A DNA stretch of 64,000 nucleotides, taken from the NCBI RefSeq assembly GCF_009659535.1, contig NZ_VJZZ01000005.1, positions 124,001 to 188,000 of the forward strand, written 5' to 3'. The notes under the pieces were generated by a model, which worked only from the letters and a program-made list of their open reading frames with translations, ran no database searches and had not been told where the DNA came from. Source of the stretch: Aggregicoccus sp. 17bor-14. Its GTDB lineage: Bacteria; Myxococcota; Myxococcia; Myxococcales; Myxococcaceae. The position numbers and the translations under genes are program-made. Below, piece after piece: positions 33,444 to 40,182 of this stretch (positions are counted from its first letter, which is position 1; each line of letters starts with the position of its first letter).

Positions 33444-34400
33444 CTACTCGAGCGCGGGCCCTGGGTAGAAGTCGTAGCCCAGGGCCGTCTCGCCCGCAGC
33501 GAAGCGGGCCGCGCGCAGGGTGTTCTCCATCAGCGCGGCCACGGTGACGGGGCCCACGCCGCCGGGCACCGGGGTGATGGCGGAGGCGAGCTGGCTCACC
33601 GGCTCGTAGTCCGCGTCCCCCACCAGCTTGCCCTCGTCCGTCACGCGGGTGGCCACGTCGATGAGCACCACGCCTGGCTTGAGCAGCTCGGGCGTGAGCC
33701 GGTAGTCGGCGCGCCCCACCGCGGAGACCACGATGTCCGCGCGCTGCAGCGCCTCCTTCTGCAGCTCCGGGGAGACGTGGCGGTGCAGCCAGGTGACGGC
33801 CGCGTCGCACATGCGCCCGCCGAGCATCAGCATGATGGGCTTGCTCGTGATGTCGTTGCGCCCGATGACCACGGCGCGCTTGCCGCGCGTCTCGACCCGG
33901 TAGTGGTCCATCAGCCGCTTCACCGCGAGCGCGGTGGAGGGCAGGTAGCGCAGGCGCCGCGTGCGGGCACGGTAGAGCTCGGGCACCGAGCCGCCCGCGA
34001 TGCCGTCCACGTCCTTCTCGGGGGGGATCGCGTCCAGCACGTCGAACTTGTCGAGCGGGTCCGCGCCGTTGCGCAGGTCCGGCTCCTCGATGCTGCGCGG
34101 CAGGGGCAGCTGCACGAGCACGCCGTGCACGTCCGTGCGCGCGCCCACCTTCGCCACCTCGTCGCGCAGGGCCTCGACGGAGATCTCCGGGGGCAGGATG
34201 TGGTGGAGGGCGCGCATCCCCAGCTTCTCGCAGGACTGCAGCTTGCGCCCCACGTAGCGGGTGCTCGCGGGGTCGCCGCCCACCTGCACCACCACCAGCG
34301 TGGGGGTGATGCCGTGGCGCGCCTTGAGCGCCTCGACCTCGGGGCGCACCCGCCGCTCGATTTCCTCGACCACCGGTTTGCCGTACAGGACCCGCGCCAT
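33444..34400 (-). CDS. folD: FolD-like methylenetetrahydrofolate dehydrogenase/cyclohydrolase, divergent
   Basis: A protein of 318 residues. Recognisable blocks: TPTLVVVQVGGDPASTRYVGRK (catalytic Tyr and Lys), VHGVLVQLPLP, PPEKDVDGI, VVIGRN, ADIVVSAVGRADYRL, and AITPVPGGVGPVTVAALMENT. The family normally oxidises 5,10-methylene-THF to methenyl-THF and hydrolyses it. Several usual residues differ: the stretch after KDVDG lacks the HPLN block, the PCTPxG loop is replaced by YLPSTA, and GRSxIVGxP reads GRNDITSKP. It is also longer than the usual ~285 residues. It may be a paralogue with altered cofactor use. Confidence 0.85.
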   Translation of the reverse strand: MARVLYGKPVVEEIERRVRPEVEALKARHGITPTLVVVQVGGDPASTRYVGRKLQSCEKLGMRALHHILPPEISVEALRDEVAKVGARTDVHGVLVQLPLPRSIEEPDLRNGADPLDKFDVLDAIPPEKDVDGIAGGSVPELYRARTRRLRYLPSTALAVKRLMDHYRVETRGKRAVVIGRNDITSKPIMLMLGGRMCDAAVTWLHRHVSPELQKEALQRADIVVSAVGRADYRLTPELLKPGVVLIDVATRVTDEGKLVGDADYEPVSQLASAITPVPGGVGPVTVAALMENTLRAARFAAGETALGYDFYPGPALE

Positions 34401-34520
34401 GGGCTGCTACCTCGTGTGCGTGTGGGGTTGCGCGCAGGCGTATAGCGGGCTTCCCCGCCCCTTGGCCAAGCCGTTTCTGCACTCCGCGCGCCTACCGGCC
34501 TGCAGCCAGGCTGGCGCGGC

Positions 34521-35111
34521 TCAGTAGGGCCGCTCGCCCACGTAGTTGCCCGGCGGGGCGTAGTCGCAGACGAAGAAGTACCAGGTGCTGAAGCCCTGGA
34601 AGGGCGAGTTCTGGGTGCACTTCGCGCTCGCGCACCCCACCTGGGTGGTGCCCCGCCAGACGATCTGCGTGTAGTGGCCGCACTGCTTCCCCGACGCGCA
34701 GCTGTTGCTCGCGTAGTCGTAGTCGCTCTTCTCCTTCGCCCAGAGGTTGACGACGATGAGCGGGGTCTGCCCGGCCGCGGTGAAGGCGGCGATGTTCTCG
34801 CCCCGGGTGCCGCGGTTCGGGTTGTGCGCGTAGTTGCAGTTCTCCGCCCAGGACTTCGCCACGCTCGCGGCGCTGGCCGACCAGGTGAGCGGCGCGAGCG
34901 CGGGCACCGGGGCCGGCGAGGCCTGCGCGCGCACCGGGTTGTGGGCGTCGAGCCAGGCCTGCCCCTCCGCTCCGGGGTCGTCACCGCCGCCTGCGTCCGG
35001 CGTCCCCGAGTCGTCCGGCGTCTGGTCGTCGTTCGGGATGCAGCCGCTCAACGAAGTGCACAGCAACAGGGCGGCCAGGAGGCGGGACGGGTTCGCGCGG
35101 GCGGTCGGCAC
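34521..35111 (-). CDS. CAP-domain (SCP/PR-1) lipoprotein
   Basis: A protein of 196 residues, GTG 35111. Lipoprotein signal (LLAALLLCTSLSGC), an Asp/Gly-rich spacer, then a CAP domain: WLDAHNPVRA, SWAENCNYAHNP, GENIAAF, CGHYTQIVWRGTTQVGC, and the C-terminal FVCDYAPPGNYVGERPY. The two conserved His and the Glu of the CAP cavity are present. Secreted CAP proteins are often lytic or defence-like; here the role is unknown. Cell-surface location is inferred from the lipobox. Confidence 0.9.
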   Translation of the reverse strand: MPTARANPSRLLAALLLCTSLSGCIPNDDQTPDDSGTPDAGGGDDPGAEGQAWLDAHNPVRAQASPAPVPALAPLTWSASAASVAKSWAENCNYAHNPNRGTRGENIAAFTAAGQTPLIVVNLWAKEKSDYDYASNSCASGKQCGHYTQIVWRGTTQVGCASAKCTQNSPFQGFSTWYFFVCDYAPPGNYVGERPY

Positions 35112-35292
35112 GGGGCGACTCTAGCGCCCTGCTCCCGCCCGCAGACAGCGTGCGTGCCGTGCGGACGTGAAGCGCGCGCAGCCTGACGGGAAATCCACTG
35201 CCACACAGCAGCGGGGCGGAGCGTCCGGCGCTTCGCACATCTCGCGCAGGGGTCCTCGCGGCCTACCTGCACCCTGTGCCCAGAGTCGCCTC

Positions 35293-37212
35293 ATGCGCCC
35301 TCTCCCCCGCTTCAGCTTCGCGTGCCTCGTCCTCGGCCTCGCTGCGTGTCAGCAGGAGAAGCCGTCCCCGCAGCAGGCTGCGCCGGCCGCGGCCCCACCC
35401 CGCGTCGACCGGCAGGTGCCGGATGAGGGCGCGAAAGCGGAAGAGCTCGGCACGAAGCACGAGGACTCCGGCAAGAGCGGCTCCGCTGCGGTGAATGAAG
35501 CGCTCGGGAGCAGCAGGGTCTCGGACGTCTTCGGTCCCGGGGGGCTCGGCTCCGGCATCAAGGACGCAGAGGGCGCAGCGTTCGGCAAGGACGTCAGCGG
35601 TGGCGGGCTGGGCGGGCGTGGCACCGGCGCAGGCGGCGGAGCCATCGGCCTCGGCGGGATGGGAAGCGGCCGCGGAACCGGTACGGGCGGGATCGACCTT
35701 GGCGGACGCGCCATCGGCATCGCTGGCCTCGGCTACTCGGGTCGGGGGCGCTCGGTGCGTGAGCTGTTCTCCTCGAGCGGCAACACCTTCTCGTCCTTCG
35801 CCGAGAACCCCTTCCTCGCCGTGCAGCAGGCGCCGCTCTCCACCTTCGGGGTGGACGTGGACACGGCCTCGTACGCCTTTACCCGGCGGATGCTCAATGA
35901 GCGCCGGCTGCCGCCGAGCGACGCCGTGCGCCTCGAGGAGCTGGTCAACGCCTTCAGCTACAATTACCCGGCTCCGCGAGGCCCCCAGCCCCTCGCGCTG
36001 CACCTCGAGGCGATGCCCGCTCCGTGGGCGCCCGAGCACCGGCTCGTGCGCATCGCGCTCAAGAGCCGCGAGGTGGAGCGCCACGAGCGCCCGGCCGCGA
36101 ACCTCGTCTTCCTCGTGGACGTCTCGAGCTCGATGGACGCGCCCGACCGCCTCCCGCTGGTGAAGCGCGGCCTGGAGATGCTGGTGGCGGGGCTCGAGGA
36201 CCGCGACCGCGTCTCGCTCGTCACCTACGCGGATGGCACGAAGGTGGTGCTGCCGCCCACGCGCGCCGCGCACCGCGAGGACATCCTCGAGGCGCTGGAG
36301 CGCCTCGTGCCCAGCGGCTCCACCAACGGCGCCGGAGGCCTCGAGCTCGCGTACAAGGCGGCGGCCCAGGGCTTCGTGAAGGGCGGCATCAACCGCGTCG
36401 TGCTGGCCACCGACGGCGACTTCAACGTGGGGGCGAGCAGCGTGGCGGAGCTCACCCGCCTCATCGAGCGCAAGGCGAAGAGCGGCGTGTTCCTCAGCGT
36501 GCTGGGCGTCGGCAACGGCAACCTGCGGGACGGGAACCTCGAGGCGCTCGCGGACCACGGCAACGGCACCTACGCGTACGTGGACAGCCTCCTCGAGGCG
36601 CGCCGGGTCATGGTGGAGCAGCTGGGGAGCACCCTGCAGACCGTGGCCAAGGACGTGAAGGTGCAGGTGGAGTTCAACCCGGCGCGCGTGAGCACCTACC
36701 GGCTGCTGGGCTACGAGAACCGCCGGCTCGCGGCGCGCGACTTCAAGGACGACACGAAGGACGCGGGCGACATGGGCGCGGGGCACACCGTCACCGCGCT
36801 CTACGAGGTGACGCTGGTGGGTGCGGACGCGCCGAACGACCCCAAGCTCGAGCCCCGGCGTTACGCGCAGCCCGTGGCGCCGCCGGGCGCGACCGGGAGC
36901 GACGAGCTACTCACCGTGAAGGTGCGCTACAAGGAGCCGGAGGCGCAGCAGAGCCAGGTGCTCAGCGAGTCGCTCACCGGCTGGGGCACGCCGCTCGAGC
37001 GCACCTCCGTGGACACGCGCTTCGCCGCGAGCGTGGCCGCCTTCGGCATGCTGCTGCGCGACTCGCCCAACCGCGGCAATGCCTCGTGGGACATGGTGCT
37101 GCAGCTCGCGAAGCCCGGCCTCAAGGACGACCCGCTCGGCTACCGCCACGAGTTCGTCGCGCTCGTGGGCCAGGCGAAGCGGCTCGCGGCAGCCCAGGCG
37201 CGCGCGGAGTAG
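35293..37212 (+). CDS. VWA-domain lipoprotein (YfbK type)
   Basis: A protein of 639 residues. Signal peptide with lipobox LGLAAC, a Gly-rich low-complexity region (~95-160), an N-terminal vWF-associated block (STFGVDVDTASYAFTRRML), the VWA domain with intact MIDAS DVSSSMD near residue 276 and ATDGDFN further on, and a C-terminal DUF3520-like part (VSTYRLLGYENRRL, SVAAFGMLLRDS). It probably binds partner proteins at the membrane in a Mg-dependent way. ATG 35293 opens the signal peptide. Divergent from the CAP gene. Confidence 0.9.
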   Translation: MRPLPRFSFACLVLGLAACQQEKPSPQQAAPAAAPPRVDRQVPDEGAKAEELGTKHEDSGKSGSAAVNEALGSSRVSDVFGPGGLGSGIKDAEGAAFGKDVSGGGLGGRGTGAGGGAIGLGGMGSGRGTGTGGIDLGGRAIGIAGLGYSGRGRSVRELFSSSGNTFSSFAENPFLAVQQAPLSTFGVDVDTASYAFTRRMLNERRLPPSDAVRLEELVNAFSYNYPAPRGPQPLALHLEAMPAPWAPEHRLVRIALKSREVERHERPAANLVFLVDVSSSMDAPDRLPLVKRGLEMLVAGLEDRDRVSLVTYADGTKVVLPPTRAAHREDILEALERLVPSGSTNGAGGLELAYKAAAQGFVKGGINRVVLATDGDFNVGASSVAELTRLIERKAKSGVFLSVLGVGNGNLRDGNLEALADHGNGTYAYVDSLLEARRVMVEQLGSTLQTVAKDVKVQVEFNPARVSTYRLLGYENRRLAARDFKDDTKDAGDMGAGHTVTALYEVTLVGADAPNDPKLEPRRYAQPVAPPGATGSDELLTVKVRYKEPEAQQSQVLSESLTGWGTPLERTSVDTRFAASVAAFGMLLRDSPNRGNASWDMVLQLAKPGLKDDPLGYRHEFVALVGQAKRLAAAQARAE

Positions 37213-37221
37213 CGCGCGCCC

Positions 37222-37848
37222 TTACTGACGTTCCTCACAACTCGCGTACTCCGACGCAGCACGGTAGCGGGCGTACAGCGGGTGACCCGGGCGTAACCAC
37301 GCCGCCAGCAAGCCGGCGTGCCGCAGGCCCCACTCCAATGCATGCGCGAAGGCGGACTCCACCAGCGCTGGCTCGAGCCAGCAGTCCGCGGCGTCGATGA
37401 GCGACACGTCGAGCGGCGTGAATGGCAATGGCGCACGGCCGACACGCTGATGGTCCGCGATCGCACCGAAGAAGAGCTTCACCCCACGCGGACGGGCGAG
37501 TCTTAGCCTTCTCCAAGCGTACGGGACGACCAGGTACACGTGCGCGGGCCGTACATCGAGCAGGCCATGGAGCCACAACGCCGTGTGATGGCTGAGCACC
37601 CCATGTCCTCCGCTCCAGAGCCACGCCTCGATTGAGGCCTCTTCGGGTGAAGGAGTGAAGTGTGAGAGCTGAAATGCAGCTCTCCCGGCACGCCGCACGG
37701 TGCCCACGTGGATGCGGTGCCGCAGCAACTGGCGGCTGATTCCGCATGCCGCGGCTTGCCGGAGGCTGAAGTAGCCCTCCTGGGACAACGCGACGGCTTC
37801 GAGCTGCCGCCAGTCTGGTTTCACTCCGTCAGCGCGAACGCGGGGCAT
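37222..37848 (-). CDS. AbiEi-antitoxin-like / winged-helix protein
   Basis: A protein of 208 residues. N-terminal winged-helix part (LEAVALSQEGYFSLRQAAACGISRQLL without a break into RHRIHVGTVRRAGRAAFQL) followed by the region common to AbiEi-type antitoxins (SHHTALWLHGLLD, VYLVVP, DVSLIDAADC). In type IV systems AbiEi represses and is paired with the AbiEii nucleotidyltransferase; no AbiEii gene is next to it, so it is an orphan here. The end of the gene lies ten bases from the convergent VWA gene stop. ATG 37848 chosen. Confidence 0.7.
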   Translation of the reverse strand: MPRVRADGVKPDWRQLEAVALSQEGYFSLRQAAACGISRQLLRHRIHVGTVRRAGRAAFQLSHFTPSPEEASIEAWLWSGGHGVLSHHTALWLHGLLDVRPAHVYLVVPYAWRRLRLARPRGVKLFFGAIADHQRVGRAPLPFTPLDVSLIDAADCWLEPALVESAFAHALEWGLRHAGLLAAWLRPGHPLYARYRAASEYASCEERQ

Positions 37849-38534
37849 GCCTCAAGGTAGACGCGGCGGCTGACCTCCAACGGCTGAGCGGCTTCGCACG
37901 GCAACGGGGCCGGTGCGTTCGCGGCAGGGAGGGGCGCCGGGACCGGAAGGGTAGCGGATCGCCTCAGCCTTTCGCGGCGGGGCGCTGCCGGCACGCTGCG
38001 CTCAGGGGAAACACAGGGGAAAGCACTTCACTCTGCGTGTGGGCCGGCTCGGGAGCGGCGGCGCGCGTCGCGCAAAAACGTAAAATAGGATTTTACCTTT
38101 TTGCATCACGCGCCGGTCCGCGCCCGGGAGGGTGTCTCCTTTCGGGACAGCCGTCCCACGCGTCGTGGACGGCTTCACCCAGCTGGAAAAGCCCCGTTCC
38201 CTCCCGGCCTCTCCTTCTCGAGGCCGTGCCCCTCGCGCCACTCTCGCGTGAGCCGTGCTCAGGGCAGCCCGGTACCAGCGCAACGATGTCCCCGGCTCGC
38301 GCACTCGCCGGCCCGCGCCGCCGCACTGTCGCGCCGGGTGACTGCATCGCCCTCGCGTCCACCGTTCCCCGCGGTGGACCGTGTTGGCGAGGGACGTAGA
38401 GACGACTCCTCTACCTGCTCGCTCTTCATGCAGGCGCAGCGCGGGTAGGCCGCACGCCCCCGGCTGCCCCTCGCCAGGCCTGGGCGGCGGCCTCAGCTTG
38501 GGGGGACGCCCCTACCCTCCCGGAGGTTCCTCGC
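37849..38534. other. Long intergenic region without a supported gene
   Basis: Nearly 690 bp between divergent genes. Several short frames exist on both strands, but none has coherent protein character or a good start. The notable content is the AT-rich palindrome at 38072-38104, described separately. The last ~15 bases contain the GGAGG of the gene at 38535. Confidence 0.6.
38072..38104. promoter_or_regulatory. AT-rich 33-bp palindrome, possible operator
   Basis: Arms of 15 bp (GCAAAAACGTAAAAT and its partner) with one mismatch, separated by AGG. It is nearly all A/T inside a strongly GC-rich region, which makes chance formation unlikely. It could bind a dimeric regulator; a terminator is less likely because neither neighbouring gene ends here. 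Confidence 0.5.
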
Positions 38535-39272
38535 ATGCGCGCCCTACCCCGCCTGGCTGCCGCTCTCTTCGTCCTCTCTGCCGTCCCCGCCTTCGCACAG
38601 GCGCCGAAGCCCGCGGCCAAGGCCCCTGCGGCCACGCTCGAGCCGGCGGCGGGTGAGGAGGTGATGGAGGACCGATGGATCGCCCTCGCCGAGGTCCCAC
38701 ACGACTACTTCACGATGGCCAAGTCCAAGGTGGCCAAGGACCGCGATGCCGCGGCCAAGGATCTGCGCAAGGCCGTGGCCGTGCTCGAGCTGCGCGCGGA
38801 GCAGGCACCCGCGGCCTCCCGCCAGGGGCTGACGGACGCGGCGCGCGAGGTGCGGCAGCTGGAGCGCGGGCTCGAGCAGGGCACGGTGCGCAGCGCCAAG
38901 CAGCTCTCGGAGCCGCTCGCGCGCGCCGAGCACGCGCTCGCCCAGGACCACTTCCAGCGCGCGGAGCAGGCCTGGAGCTCGAAGGAGGAGGCGCGCGCGG
39001 GCCACGAGCTGCGCCTCACCGCCCTCTACACGGACGAGGCGGCGCGCTGGAGCGGCCAGGAGGCGCAGCGCGCGGTGCAGGCGAGCGTGCGTGACACCCG
39101 CAAGCTCGCCGACAGCCTCATCGAGGGCGGCTCGAAGGGCGCCACCGACGTGGGCGAGGGCCTCGCCAAGGCGGGCCGCGGCGTGGAGCAGCTCGCGCAG
39201 TGGGTGAAGCCGGGCGCCTCGCAGCAGCAGGGCACCGGCGGCTCCGCTGCACCCGACGCCCCGAAGCCCTGA
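38535..39272 (+). CDS. Secreted helical protein, unknown
   Basis: A protein of 245 residues with a signal peptide (LPRLAAALFVLSAVPAFA) cleaved near AQA. The mature protein is Ala/Glu/Lys/Arg-rich, almost entirely helical (KVAKDRDAAAKDLRKAV, AREVRQLERGLEQG), ending in a low-complexity Gly/Ser/Pro tail. A GGAGG lies 10 bases upstream of the ATG. Such proteins are common in myxobacteria and may be periplasmic; no function is known. It converges with the lipoprotein gene at 39289. Confidence 0.75.
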   Translation: MRALPRLAAALFVLSAVPAFAQAPKPAAKAPAATLEPAAGEEVMEDRWIALAEVPHDYFTMAKSKVAKDRDAAAKDLRKAVAVLELRAEQAPAASRQGLTDAAREVRQLERGLEQGTVRSAKQLSEPLARAEHALAQDHFQRAEQAWSSKEEARAGHELRLTALYTDEAARWSGQEAQRAVQASVRDTRKLADSLIEGGSKGATDVGEGLAKAGRGVEQLAQWVKPGASQQQGTGGSAAPDAPKP

Positions 39273-39288
39273 GCGCCGCGCGCAGCCC

Positions 39289-40182
39289 TCAGGGAGTGGT
39301 CGTCACCGGCGCGGCCACGTCCACCTCGCGCACCAGCCAGCCCTCGCCGCCGCGCTCGTCGCGCGCGACCACGTAGAAGGTCACGCGCTGCGCGCTCGCC
39401 GGCGTCTGGTACTCCACCGTGGGGTCCCCGGGCAGCCCGTTCGCGGGCTCGATGCTGCGCAGCTGCTGCAGCTCTCCCCCCGTGGCGTACCAGCTGTAGA
39501 AGGGCTGCTCGCTGACGACGCCGCCGTCCGCCGCGGTGTACTGCTCGAGGCTGCCCTCGGCGAGCCGCGGCTGCAGCAGCACCTCGCGGTCTCCGGGCAG
39601 CTGCGTGGCCACGCCGCCGTCCGCGAGCTGTACGTCCGTGATGACCGGGTTCTGGTTGGGCTGGGCCGTCTGGCGCAGCGTGATGCGCCGCACGCCGCGC
39701 TCGGTGCCCGCCTCCGTGCCCGTGCCGTCGCTCGCCTCGTAGCCCACGAAGAGCGGGATGCCCACGCGCAGGGCCTCCTGCAGATCCCCGCCGCCTCCGC
39801 CCGCGTCCACGCCGCCTCCGCCGATGGCCGCGGCGAGCTGCGCGAGCACCTGCTGCACCGCGGGGTCGGAGAGATCCAACCGCCCGCCGCTCAGCGTGAG
39901 CCCGTCCTTGCCCGGGCACTCGAAGCCCTGCGCGAAGGCATCTCCGGGCCCGCACAGCGCGTACGTCACGCTGACGGGCGCGCCGCCGGGCGCGAAGGTG
40001 AGCGCGTCGAAGGTGACGGGCGCGGGCAGGGTGCCCGCGTCCGTGAAGGCGAGCTCCGCGGGCTCGGCCTTGATGGCCAGCACGCGCACGCGCTTGAGCT
40101 CGCTCTGCTTCTCGAAGTCGTTGTCGTTGCAGCCCGCGGCACACAGCGCCGCGAGCGCGAGCAGGAGGCAGGTGCGCTTCAT
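39289..40182 (-). CDS. Lipoprotein coupled to the TonB-dependent receptor
   Basis: A protein of 297 residues: lipobox LCAAGC, then a beta-rich region (KRVRVLAIKAEPAELAFTDAG), a Gly/Asp-rich loop with GGGGVDAGGGGG, and a C-terminal part (YSWYATGGELQ, RVTFYVVARDERGG) resembling Ig-like or PKD-like domains. ATG 40182 shares a base with the stop of the receptor gene (TGATG), showing translational coupling. It is probably a surface or periplasmic partner of that receptor; the ligand is unknown. Confidence 0.8.
   Translation of the reverse strand: MKRTCLLLALAALCAAGCNDNDFEKQSELKRVRVLAIKAEPAELAFTDAGTLPAPVTFDALTFAPGGAPVSVTYALCGPGDAFAQGFECPGKDGLTLSGGRLDLSDPAVQQVLAQLAAAIGGGGVDAGGGGGDLQEALRVGIPLFVGYEASDGTGTEAGTERGVRRITLRQTAQPNQNPVITDVQLADGGVATQLPGDREVLLQPRLAEGSLEQYTAADGGVVSEQPFYSWYATGGELQQLRSIEPANGLPGDPTVEYQTPASAQRVTFYVVARDERGGEGWLVREVDVAAPVTTTP

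Noticed and set aside
37222-37848. Complete type IV toxin-antitoxin system
   Set aside because: Only the AbiEi-like protein is present; neither neighbour is an AbiEii nucleotidyltransferase.
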